Below are positions 23,529 to 33,338 of a DNA stretch of 64,000 bases, piece by piece. The translations under genes and the position numbers were made by a program. The stretch covers positions 1,316,001-1,380,000 of the forward strand of contig VWND01000003.1 of assembly GCA_009599575.1 (NCBI GenBank). Reading direction: 5' to 3'. Source of the DNA: Blumeriella jaapii (taxonomy: Eukaryota; Ascomycota; Leotiomycetes; Helotiales; Drepanopezizaceae). Under the pieces are notes generated by a model, which was not told the DNA's origin, ran no database searches, and saw only the letters and a list, made by a program, of their open reading frames with translations. Each line of letters opens with the position of its first letter. Within the stretch, counting starts at the first letter, position 1.

Positions 23529-24204
23529 CTATTTATGTTCACGACTTGAACGAGTCTGGAACACGCTCTTGATCTTCGCTGGCGCAGTTGGTTTGGGCAT
23601 TGCCGTAGTTGGGACTCTTTCGACTCTTTCAGCAGCCTTCCTGGCCTCGTTACTGGGCGCAGTGATCTTGAAATCCGAGGATGCCGCATTCGGCCCAGCC
23701 TTTTTTTTTTTTTTTTTTTTTTCGGCTTACTCAAGGTATTGCCTCGCGTCGACTTCTCCGCAGACGGCTTCGTCCTCTGTGCATTCGGGGTGTCCTTGTC
23801 CTTTGAGGCACTGATTTCCGTGAAGTTCTACTAGTCAGGCTCCTCGGCATACTCATCGTCCTCGCCAATAATCTGTTCCTCGACATGTTTGAAGTAAGTG
23901 ATCTGTGAGTCTATTTCTGAGCTTGGATGGCGGTTCTGGTAGGTTTGCCCCGGATCGCGTTCGAGTCTGGCATGATAGATCCGGCCTCGCTGCTTTTGGC
24001 ATTGCCCTGGAACACGTTCGACTCGGGCATTACTGTTGCCGCGGTGTCGGTGCCTTCGGTGCTGTCCTTGGAGGAGGAGTATATGCTTTCGTGTCTACCA
24101 GTGGACGAGGCGCGCGGGAGTAGAGGAGCGGTTCCGACGTCTTGGGATCCTTGTCGTTTCTCTTCGAAGACGGCGGAGTCATAGGACGGAAAGCACTGAG
24201 CTCC
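23529..24204 (-). pseudogene. Decayed gene for a Ser/Pro/Lys-rich protein with a 22-A coding run
   Basis: Coding-like sequence is visible on the minus strand but in changing frames. From 24204 one frame reads ELSAFRPMTPPSSKRNDKD and PRTAPKAPTPRQQ; then a second frame reads MPESNVFQGNAKSSEAG and MPDSNAIRGKP (two related blocks); then a third reads QITYFKHVEEQIIGEDDEY, reaches two TAG stops, and continues NFTEISASKDKDTPNAQRTK. A run of 22 A (23701-23722) encodes a poly-Lys tract and shifts the frame again before NAASSDFKITAPSNEARKAAERVE and the terminal stop at 23529. The upstream edge is preceded by CCAAAACCAG, a plausible acceptor. Composition suggests a nuclear, disordered protein. It has too many lesions to be one working frame unless several small introns exist. 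Confidence 0.5.
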
Positions 24205-25420
24205 TGGTTTTGGTTTGTTGATTGTCAGTACCTTTGTGATAAAGCTGGGAGAGATAAGCAGGTAACAGAGAAGAAAGCTTGAGATAACTCAGAACAGGGC
24301 GAAAGTGGCTGTGGTGACAGGAGATACACCTATTTGAATGTCCTAGCTGCTCGGATTTTATGACATTTTAAGCACATCGTTGACACGCCTGATGCTGCAA
24401 ATTTCTGTTTCCGGAGACGGGTATCTTCTTGATAGCGTTTCCAACTTCTCGGCTTCTTGCCACTTACCGTAAATAATGTTTGGGTTTTCCTATCGTCGTG
24501 ATTGTTGAAGCAATTCCAGAACCGCCGAAGTGCAACGAAAACGAATTCACAAATGTAGAGGGACCGGGCGAGCTCCTGATCAATAACCTCCATTGGGTGC
24601 CATGGTCTTCTGGGACCAGAAGTTATGAAGGGTCGTCCTCAGGATCTCTGAGCTTAAACCAACCGACTGCCTTCACGGACCTACTAACACGATAGCTATC
24701 GGTCGAAGAATTAGTTTAAATGCTTACGACGAGTTGCCTCTGTTAATTGGAATGATGCTTTCGAAGCTGAGGTCAATATTGGGGGTGAGTAATGACTTTC
24801 AATCGAAATGAATATGTTGTCACAAAGAACTTGAATCTCCGCTCTATAGGAGAGTATCACATCGATGAGTATTTGTAAACTATTGCCAGGATCCCACTCA
24901 TTCCACGTAGCATTGTATCAATAAATCACCTGAGTTTTTTTTCGATCCAGACTTTCATAGCTTGCTACTATCTTGGTAAGTATCTGAAAACGTCTAGGGG
25001 GATTAGTTGCCATTCTCCCGACTTCGCAACTTGCGCTTGAATTTGACAGAGATTGCAATTGGAACATCAGAACGATACCTATAAGCCAAGGTCCATACCC
25101 GAAGGGCGAAGGGAAAATCACTGTGAGAAGAATCATCGAGCTGAGGTTGAGGATACCTTTTGGTGAGCCTGGTCGTCTCGCTTAACACCCTTGGCCACAA
25201 TACGAAGCAACATCGAGACCCCACAAGAGCCGACGACAATAGCTACCGCCTAACATTGTGCTTTATTGGCCTCCCGGGCGTCAAACTTGTCCCGGCTCCT
25301 TCTGGCCGTTCAGTTTCTCTCTCTTAACTTGAATCATACGCGTAAATTCTCCCACGCAATTTCAAACCTCAATTTAATTCACTCGCCCACCTCCCGATAT
25401 CCTCGTTACAACTCGCCAAG
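24205..25420. other. Intergenic region, no supported gene
   Basis: A minus-strand open frame with an ATG at 24593 (to 24330) lies on the same strand as the decayed gene and might be its first exon, but no convincing splice pair links them. The rest shows nothing recognisable apart from the leader of the gene at 25421. Confidence 0.35.
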
Positions 25421-25791
25421 ATGAACCACTACAACTTAGTGGTGAAGTATGAGACGTATGAGACGTATGAGATGATGGATTTTGAATGGGAGAAGCCTCG
25501 TATTCACTACCCGATGGAGATGGATTGGGAGCCTTGCCAGCCCGAATACCTCGTGAGTTGTGATACTTTCGGTTCTGAGGACTGTAGACTAACGTGCTGG
25601 ACCAGGCCATCCGTTGCTGGCTTGGTTTTTCTGTGTTGAAATCTCCGGTCCTCCGCCATCCTACAGAATCCAACGAGCCATTCACCGCAACGGATGGTGA
25701 GGCTCGGGCTGGAGGGAACTCTCTCGGGCGCGAGAAGACGGAGGAGGAGCTTGAGCTCGACGCAATGTTCGACTGGGAGGAGATCTCTTAA
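25421..25791 (+). CDS. Small acidic hypothetical protein (105 aa, two exons)
   Basis: Exons 25421-25552 and 25606-25791 flank a 53-nt intron with donor GTGAGT, a GACTAAC branch site and acceptor CCAG. The join is in phase 0 and gives 318 nt. The N-terminus contains a short YETYETYE repeat caused by GAGACGTAT duplication, the middle a hydrophobic IRCWLGFSVLKSP stretch, and the C-terminus an acidic EKTEEELELDAMFDWEEI helix-like tail. No family is recognised. The clean splice supports a true gene. Confidence 0.6.
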
Positions 25792-26135
25792 GCGATAGGT
25801 ATGTTGGGGTGTCTTTTTGCTTATCCTAGAATGATGAGGTTTTCTTGTTTTCGCCCAAGTGGGCATGCTTTTTGGTTGCGATGGAAAAAGTTGCGGCCTT
25901 CAAAAGCCTCGTCATGCTCCCCGTCCTTTCTCCTCCTTCACCTATCTCCTTCCCCATCCTCACCCATCCTCACCCATCCTCGCCCACCCTCACCCATTCT
26001 CAATTCTTCAAGCCTCCCTCTAGGACGGAATTTACTCTCCGTGACGCGCAAACTCGAATCTCATACTGGCGACGAGCGCAAATTCAGATCTTCCTCGAGC
26101 ACCCGACTCTCTGCCACGTTGAGCTCCACGTCAAC
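25792..26135. other. Leader/promoter of the BTB gene with a CCTCACCCAT repeat
   Basis: The stretch 25952-26000 holds about five degenerate copies of a 10-bp CTCACCCATC unit, a pyrimidine-rich tract of the kind often found just upstream of fungal start codons. No separate gene is supported. Confidence 0.45.
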
Positions 26136-27070
26136 ATGGCTTCGAATACCCCCGACAACTCAACTACGACCGCGTCGTCGGATCACCACATACCACCGAC
26201 CCCGTCTGCTGCTCTCTCTTCTTCCGTCCAAACCACGACTCCAAACACTCCAGGGCCTTCGCAGTCTCTCTCTTCAAAATCTGCTCCGCGAACACCAACT
26301 ACGCCAAGAGAAGCTTTACAGCTGTAAGTGTGGACCCCCGCTGCGCTCCCGCCAAGCGTCCGCGGTCGCGAAAAGTAAACAAAGCTAACAACATCCCCAG
26401 CTGCCTCGAAAATGGCCTCTATTCCGACCTCACCATCTACCACGGCTCTCATCGATGGGAAGCGCACCGTGTCATCCTCTGCACTCAGTCCGCCGTCCTC
26501 GGATCGCGCATCCAGTCCCTCAACGGCGCGCACAACCTCCATCTCACCCACCACCCATACTTCCTTGTCTGCGATCTGCTCAAGTACCTCTACACCAGCT
26601 CGTACGACCCTCATCAAGATGCCTCGCGTGGTCCTCTACACGCACACGTCGAGGTCTTTGCGCTCGCCACCGAGCTCGAGATCGTTGGTCTGCAAGAGCT
26701 GTCCCTGACGAAGTACTGTGAGACCCTGAAGGAAGTGTCCGATCTGAAGATCTATTGGCAATCCGTCCGCGAGATTTACGCTCATGACCCGAAGCTGCCG
26801 GTGCTCAGACTTGCGGTTGTCGAGACGGCCGTTATCGAGATCGAGAGAATGGTCGCAGAGGGATCGGTCGCAAGAAAGGATTTCCTGGAGCTGACGAGTG
26901 AGGTACGCGACTTTCAGGCAGACATCTTTGAATACCTGGCGGAGCGAGCAAAGGAGTATGCTCCACCGGTCCTGTGCCCGGAATGTGGTCCAAGAGACGC
27001 CGACGATACCTACGAGATGAAAGTCGAGTGCAAGGGTTGCAAGAAGATGAAGCCTATTGAACTCTTCTGA
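26136..27070 (+). CDS. BTB/POZ-domain protein with C-terminal cysteine pair motif (285 aa)
   Basis: Exons 26136-26323 and 26401-27070 (intron 77 nt, donor GTAAGT, acceptor CCCCAG) give 858 nt. After a Ser/Thr/Pro-rich N-terminus of about 60 residues, a BTB/POZ fold begins at LCLENGLYSDLTIYHG, with the usual HRVILCTQSAVLGSRI, a short acidic/His segment and LLKYLYTSSYD. A helical region with VEVFALATELEIVGLQELSLTKY follows, typical of fungal BTB proteins related to the KelC/Kel families. The C-terminus carries CPEC..CKGCKK, a CxxC..CxxC arrangement that could bind zinc. BTB domains mediate dimerisation and often link substrates to cullin-3 ligases; the partner here is not predictable. Confidence 0.9.
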
Positions 27071-27794
27071 GCTCGTGGGGTTGCGGAAGTTGCCTGTTAC
27101 GACGGTCACACTAACACACTTTCTTTTTATTTTTCATTGATCTGGTTGGTGATTCCGGATGGGCGTTTCTGCGACGGTAAGATTTCTGTACACTATTTCT
27201 ATGGCTGATTGCTGGATTACGAAGTTCATATCCGGCATGGCCATGACACAAATCCTGCATGGATCCTGGCAGCCTTGAGATAAAAACGAGAGCGAGGGCG
27301 CTTTCTGTCACATCACAATGAAACCCTATTTCTTGTGCCCTGAGTTCCTGTGATGAAATCTCGCATCGACTGTCTCATTTACCGCGACTTACTGCCCGTT
27401 ACTCACCTCCTACAGCAAATCGGCTGACAAGAGAAGAGCCTGCGCAATCGAATCACGACACAAAGCCAAGATCAGCAACTCGGATTCAGACACCTATACA
27501 TCGGCGACTGTAATCGCGACAATTCTTCAATTGGCCATCACATCCCTGACATCTAGTACTGCGAATATAACTGCTGCGAGTAGTCAAACTCGCTGATTTG
27601 ACCCAAGCCTGTCGTTGGATACTCTGCTCCCGTTAGACACCTTTATCAAATTTCCAAGAACGAGAGACCCACCCAAGAATATGGAATCGAACAAGTCCAT
27701 CGGTGACATATGCGTCATCTGATCCGCTGCCTGCGCCTCGGATACTCCAATCGTCAGTGGCTGATTAAAATCCGCCCTTTTACCTGTCAGCAAG
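27071..27794. other. Intergenic region between convergent BTB and Zn2Cys6 genes
   Basis: Holds the 3' ends of two convergent genes. No gene is supported within it. Confidence 0.45.
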
Positions 27795-30335
27795 TCATCT
27801 TAACACGACAGAGAGGTCATACGGAGGTATCATCCCATGCTGCATGCTTGCCATCGCAATCGCCGCATTCTGTTGCTCAAACAAACCCGGATCCTCCTGG
27901 GCCATGGTCGGCGTTCTCGGCCTTGTCAATGGTTGCTCTACAACCCACCCATGATCGTAAATATTCTGCAGTGCGACCAATGCCCTACTCAACGGCCCAC
28001 TCAATTCGATATCCCTATCGTTCTGTCCATTTGAATTTGAGGTCGGATTCCCTTGACTCGTCTGTTCTTTGGCCGCCGTTACGCTCAACGCCGAGATCAA
28101 ATTCCCCTGCAACGAACGTACCTCCGGGTCGGTTTTGGTCTCGCCGAGGATTCCGAGGAGTACAGCGGATGACAGCCCATGATAGGTAAAAGCCCAGGAA
28201 CGTGTGGGAATCACGGACAGGGAGTGCATTTTCAGGTACATGCGCACAGTTTCTACGAGGTTGGCTTTGCACTTCGCGGCTAGAAGAGCTTTTTGCGTGG
28301 CGTCCATGCCGGGGCACTCCCCTCTCCTTAACGCGGGACGGCAGAACACCGACACGACAAACGACGTGTGGAGAATGATAGCGTAGTGCTGCAGTCGATC
28401 CTGTAAGGTCTTGCACTGGCCGGTGGACCGCAGACGAGGCACGACTCGTTGGCGGATGTTCTCAACCTCGGTGCTGCTACTGATTATTTGTTCGTAGGTG
28501 GGCTGAGAGTTGGAGTCGTTTTTTACGGATTGCAGAATCTCATAACATAGAGTGTACATGGCTTCCGTGTAAGAGAAGCCCTCGATGTGGGCAGTGAGCG
28601 AGAGGGGACACTGACAGCGGGTCATTATGGCGACTGGGGAGCGGTCGAACGAAAGAGAGAGGAGGCTGTCCTGCCAGAGGATTGTCCACCTAACATTGGT
28701 AAATAGCGAGGACGGGAACGGGAGGGAAGGGATTTCTACCAAAGTTTGCGCCTGGGGAGGTCGCTTGCTGGCGGAATGGAAGCACGTCCTCCTTCGTGGG
28801 GACCTCGATGGAGACCGAGTGCTTGCGCCAGTCTACATGTGAGGCCTAAAATTGCCCATGACGCTTCGGCTTTCATGTCGTTGGCGAGCACAAATCCGAG
28901 AATCACAAGGCCTTGGAGTGATTCCAGAGATGGTCGAATCAAGAAATTTGATAGCCGTAGACAGTGGAAGGACGAATGAACTGTTACAATTGTCAGAGAT
29001 GATCTCGGATGCGAGCAATGCTCGCCTACCGAATGCTTGAGAGGTTGCAACTCTCTTATGATAGGAGAGCTCAGTATAGTTAGTCGCAACAGCGAGCACA
29101 GAAAACAACATGCCTAGCCAGGCTGATGATACACCTTTACTGCCATTCGCAGGGTGCTTGGCGGATGCACTTCGGTCCTCTAGGTAGATACAGAGTTTTG
29201 ATTCGAAGTCCTCGACGTCAACAAGCAGCCCCCAAAATGGCTGCACGATCTGTTTGAAGATGTTGAACAACCTATGCATGGTCAACATCAAGGCTCACAT
29301 AGATCGAGTGTCTGAGCTAACTTGAGTACATCGCGGTCCGCAGGCAAGGATGCGCCAATGTCTTGCCGAATCTTGTCGAGGTGCTTAGTTGACATGAAAG
29401 GGTACGAAGCAGATGAGCTCTGTAACCCTAAAATGGGCATGATATCCTTTCGAATCACGTCATGTTCACCATCTTCGACTGATTCTCCGTTATGTGACTC
29501 CTCACTCAAAAAAGCGGCGATACTGTTCTTGCCGAGATACCTCGACTCATGGGGGTCTTCATCTTCTGCACTAGTTAGCTGGTTTGAGCTCGAACTATCG
29601 TACCTCGGACAGTGGTTCAAATTGCATGGAATAGGCCTCATAGATGATGTTGAGGATCTGTCGAAGCGCCAATTGGTTGATACGGGGCTCGGAGAGCAAG
29701 GGAGCCAAGAAACTTTGAGATTCCTCCTTTCCGAATGATCACCGAGACCACGCAAACAGAGCGGGCGAAATGTACGGGCGAAATGCACTTGCTTACCAGT
29801 AGTCCGCGGCCAACGATCCTCTTCTTTTCTAGAGCTCTCACTTCCAGGCGATCTGGGTCTCTTGATGCCCGCTACAGATGCCGGCGACGCTTGCGACGCT
29901 TTCGAGGCGTTTTGCTTCGGGTTGTAGGAGCACAGGTTCGCGTGATCTCTCTTCACGCAGTTCTCACAAGGCTGTTTGTTGTCACATTTCACTTTGCGCT
30001 GTCTGCAGGGCCAGCACGCCGTGCCTGTCTATGCTTAGCTAGCCGGACGTCAGTGGGGCGAGAATTTGAAGCTGTTTATGTGTTCGAACCTCCTGGCCTC
30101 GGCGAATAGATGTCTTACCGTAGCGGACTTTGCGATGTGAATGGATGATTCTGCTGGCTTCGTCCGGTGACAGGTCCAGCGGCAACTCGCTCATGGTCTC
30201 GCTGCACGAGGAGGCAGTGGAAAGACGTAGGCGGTCGAAGGAGGTTGATGGCGACGTCGACAGGCCGTCGGAGAAGTGTCGGTGATGAGGGTCGTCGGCG
30301 TTGAGCTGTTCGTTCTCGAGGCGAAGAATCGGCAT
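27795..30335 (-). CDS. Zn2Cys6 binuclear-cluster transcription factor (765 aa, five exons)
   Basis: Exons on the minus strand are 30335-30119, 30024-29322, 29271-29030, 28980-28740 and 28689-27795, totalling 2,298 nt with all phases matching. The DNA-binding cluster is C76-x2-C79-x6-C86-x5-C92-x2-C95-x8-C104 in YGTACWPCRQRKVKC..CENC, split by the first intron as is common. The fungal-specific TF domain follows: RYLGKNSIAAFLSEE, DIMPILGL, PFWGLLVDVEDFESKL, SLQGLVILGFVLAND and RRKLWWTILWQDSLLSLSFDRSP. Exon 2 contains an in-frame 84-nt stretch (about 29800-29717) with good intron ends, so a shorter isoform is possible. An earlier in-frame GTG precedes the chosen ATG. A CACGTG site lies at 30393-30398, about 60 bp upstream. 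Predicted nuclear regulator; the target pathway cannot be told from context. Confidence 0.92.
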
Positions 30336-31318
30336 TCCGTGGCTGAGAGGATGCCCACAGGCTGTGGCGGTGCTTGTGGCTGGTGATGGTTTCACGTGAT
30401 GGGTGTATCTCACATGCTACACAGTACTGTGTAGTATTTAGGCGAAGTAGAGATGGCGAGGTATGGTATAAATGGGGAGAAAGTGCTCCTTACCAGCATA
30501 CGTTTTGCAAGGCTTTATTTGTGGCGACTGCAATATGAAGCCGTAACTGTTCGATCGAGTTATCAAGAGGCAAAAACCGACAGCAGCTTACCAGTAAAGT
30601 ACATGCTGTAGGTATGGTACAGTTTGTAGGCAATCGCCGTCAGCACTACCATCACTCTGGATTGCTACTGGTCACATCTACTAGACCGAGGGGTGCATTT
30701 CCGGCACCCCGGTGACATCTTTATCTCCGTGAACTATCTTATTTATACGGAAGCAAGGTACGGATAGGCGCAGAGACTACGACGTTGTTCTTTTCTGGGC
30801 ATGTACTAAAGAGCTTCATGTGAAAAGATGCATATGATATTAGTCTTTCTCCTGCAAATTCTAGCTTTGTATATTACATTATCAATCTTGCCTTCCTATA
30901 CCTTTGTAGCGCTCCAAATCTTCTGTAGCTTAGGTGTTGTGTAATATCTTGTCGATTCTTCTATTCACATACTGATCCATCCGTCATCTAGTTGCTCTTT
31001 GTTGACTCAACACGCCAGAGATGACTCGAAGTAAGCTGTCCCAATCATCTTATGCAACAAAAATAGCGTCTGTTCTTCTTTGCATTCGAGTACATTCAGA
31101 AATCTAGCCATTCATGACTGTCGGACCCAATTCGATTCACAACCAGCCGGTGTGGGGAGGATATCTTACAATTATGCATTTAAGTCCTTCCTCTACTGCC
31201 TTAAGCAACCTACAAATCTGCTCAATCTACTACTGAAGCTTCACAGGATCTCGAGGTACTGGCAGAAACTCAGATACCACCCATCTCCAAGAACACTCTT
31301 CTGAGACCCATTGCCATC
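30336..31318. other. Divergent promoter region
   Basis: Lies between the minus-strand Zn2Cys6 gene and the plus-strand repeat-protein gene. It contains CACGTG (30393-30398), an ACACAGTACTGTGT palindrome near 30419-30432 and pyrimidine-rich sequence near 31190-31310. No gene supported. Confidence 0.45.
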
Positions 31319-33286
31319 ATGCCTCCAACTGGCGAGAAAACAACACCCAGCGCAAAGCATGTCACCGGTTCCAAGTCCGTTGCTCTCTCATCTCAACCAA
31401 GCTCCTTAAAACCTATTGATACTATCCAAGCCGGAAACTCCGGAAGAGTACACACCCAAGATACCCCGGTGGGCGATATGGCTAGGACCTACATTGAAGG
31501 CATGATTCCAAAAACTGGCGGCGAGCAAACTAAGATTGTATCAAGTAGCTCAGGCGAGGCCAAAACGACACAGTCTTGGGCACACTATGGATCCGTGAGG
31601 TTTTCTCAGATGGCTGGCAGTTCGAGTGGTAAAGACAAGCAACTACCCATCATTTCTACCAGGGTGCCTTCGAGGTCAAAAGGACAGCAGTCATTGAACA
31701 TACCTGCAAAAGATGAGCCCCAGGTCCCCAAGAGTCTCCCGAAATCTTCTTCAAGACTGAAAAGCCGAGAGCTTTCGAGCATGCCCACGGTCCCGGAGAA
31801 TACAACATATCCTACCCGAGATCCCTTGCTTTCGAGCTCAAAAGCTCGCCAAGTGCCAGAGAGCCCGAAACAGTCAGAAAGATATGCCTCCTCTAAAACA
31901 CCCGCGCCATCTATGCCCCAGGTCCCCAAGAGTCTCCCGAAATCTTCTTCAAGACTGAAAAGCCGAGAGCTTTCGACCATGCCCACAGTCCCGGAGAATA
32001 CAACATACTCTCACCGAGATCCCTTGCCTTCGAGCTCAAAAGCTCACCAAGTGCCAGAGAGCCCGAAAAAGTCAGAGAGATATGCCTCCTCTAAAACACT
32101 CGCGCCATCTATGCCCCAGGTCCCCAAGAGTCTCCCAAAATCTTCTTCAAGACTGAAAAGCCGAGAGCTTTCGAGCATGCCCACGGTCCCGGAGAATACA
32201 ACATATCCTACCCGAGATCCCTTGCCTTCGAGCTCAAAAGCTCACCAAGTGTCAGAGAGCCCGAAGCAGTCAGAGAGATATGCCTCCTCTAAAACACCAG
32301 CGCCATCTACGAGTCCTCCAAACCTACAAATCCAAAATCAAAATCCGGAACGACATGGATCAACCAAAAGTCCTTCGTTCGTAAAAGGACTCCAACCACC
32401 ACCGTCAGCGTATCATAATCCAGGACTGCATGAGTCTCCCAAAAGTCTTTCGTCCGCAAAAGAACTTCAATCGCCACTGTCAGCGAGTAACAAGACCTCA
32501 GGACAGCCGCAGTCCTTGAAGAAGACCACCTCAATCCCGAGATCAGAAGCGCCCGGGAGCCGTACCAACCACTCCAAAACCTTACAGCCCACTAGCACTT
32601 CCTCACCTGCGAAGCCCAAGTCTACAGCACCATCCAGCATCAAGAGCGTTATCGTCTCTGAAGCCGACCAAGAGATGGCCAGCCGACAAGCCAAGATAGC
32701 CTCTCTGGCACCGTCCGAGCGCAAGGCTCAAGACTCCTGGGCCCAAAGCGTCATTGGTAGAACCAGCCAGTGCCCTCAGTCCTTCGACTGGAAGCGCCGA
32801 GAAGGCCACAGTGGGTACCAATGCAAAGGGAAGAACCACTTCATGTCTGATGACCTCGTCGCCGAAGGAAAGGGTGGGATTTACTTTTTGCCGACGCTAC
32901 GGGCAGATGTGAGATGGGGCCCGTATTATCAAGATCCACCGAATAGCGGACAATATCTCTGGTATGGTGAAAAGCCAAAAGATGATAGGGTTCTGGATGG
33001 GTGGCTGACGAAAGCGAGTGGTGAGCTACGGTACTTTTACGATGCGAATGGAACACGCGTTTATGGACCGCGGAGGACTTACATTCTTCCTGAAACGGAT
33101 CTAGGTAAGAAGACCGAGGCAGAAACGATGGAGCATTTGTGGAAACGCGAAAAGGAGAGTGGAGCTGAGGAAACGTCAAGTCGAGGTGTGCCCGCGTCTG
33201 GTGAAGCACCATCGCGAGCGAAGTTGCCGACTTTGCTCTCCAAAATTCGTAAGATGGTAAGCACACACAGCACGCGAAAAGGATAA
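31319..33286 (+). CDS. Repeat-containing Ser/Pro-rich protein with conserved C-terminal Cys/Trp domain (655 aa)
   Basis: A single 1,968-nt frame from the ATG at 31319. Residues 1-130 are Ser/Thr-rich and include QSWAHYGSVRFSQM. Residues about 134-331 are three near-identical 66-residue units opening PQVPKSLPKSSSRLKSREL. Another Ser/Pro/Lys-rich disordered region follows. The C-terminal part (about residues 460-610) looks folded: it has SWAQSVIGRTSQC, a CPQSFDWKRREGHSGYQC stretch, FMSDDLVAEGKGGIYF and a Trp/Tyr-rich WGPYYQDPPNSGQYLWYG. The C..W..GYQC..H pattern resembles a domain in many fungal hypothetical proteins, but I know no function for it. No signal peptide or membrane segment. The basic, disordered body suggests a scaffold-like role, which is inference only. 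Confidence 0.8.
   Translation: MPPTGEKTTPSAKHVTGSKSVALSSQPSSLKPIDTIQAGNSGRVHTQDTPVGDMARTYIEGMIPKTGGEQTKIVSSSSGEAKTTQSWAHYGSVRFSQMAGSSSGKDKQLPIISTRVPSRSKGQQSLNIPAKDEPQVPKSLPKSSSRLKSRELSSMPTVPENTTYPTRDPLLSSSKARQVPESPKQSERYASSKTPAPSMPQVPKSLPKSSSRLKSRELSTMPTVPENTTYSHRDPLPSSSKAHQVPESPKKSERYASSKTLAPSMPQVPKSLPKSSSRLKSRELSSMPTVPENTTYPTRDPLPSSSKAHQVSESPKQSERYASSKTPAPSTSPPNLQIQNQNPERHGSTKSPSFVKGLQPPPSAYHNPGLHESPKSLSSAKELQSPLSASNKTSGQPQSLKKTTSIPRSEAPGSRTNHSKTLQPTSTSSPAKPKSTAPSSIKSVIVSEADQEMASRQAKIASLAPSERKAQDSWAQSVIGRTSQCPQSFDWKRREGHSGYQCKGKNHFMSDDLVAEGKGGIYFLPTLRADVRWGPYYQDPPNSGQYLWYGEKPKDDRVLDGWLTKASGELRYFYDANGTRVYGPRRTYILPETDLGKKTEAETMEHLWKREKESGAEETSSRGVPASGEAPSRAKLPTLLSKIRKMVSTHSTRKG
31718..32311 (+). 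repeat. Three in-frame 198-bp coding repeats
   Basis: Units start at 31718, 31916 and 32114, each 198 bp (66 codons). They differ at only a few positions (for example KARQ versus KAHQ and PTRD versus SHRD). The high DNA-level identity points to recent unequal exchange or slippage, so copy number may vary between strains. Confidence 0.95.
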
Positions 33287-33302
33287 ATAAAACAGCGACT
33301 TG

Positions 33303-33338
<36 letters not shown>

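Noticed and set aside
27795..28742. Separate gene starting at the ATG-like frame opening near 28742
   Set aside because: The start lies within an intron. The WWTILWQDS motif is completed only by splicing to the exon ending at 28740, so this is the last exon of the Zn2Cys6 gene.
30075..30100. GTTCGAACC string resembling a tRNA T-loop
   Set aside because: It lies inside the first intron of the Zn2Cys6 gene and no acceptor or anticodon stem can be formed around it.
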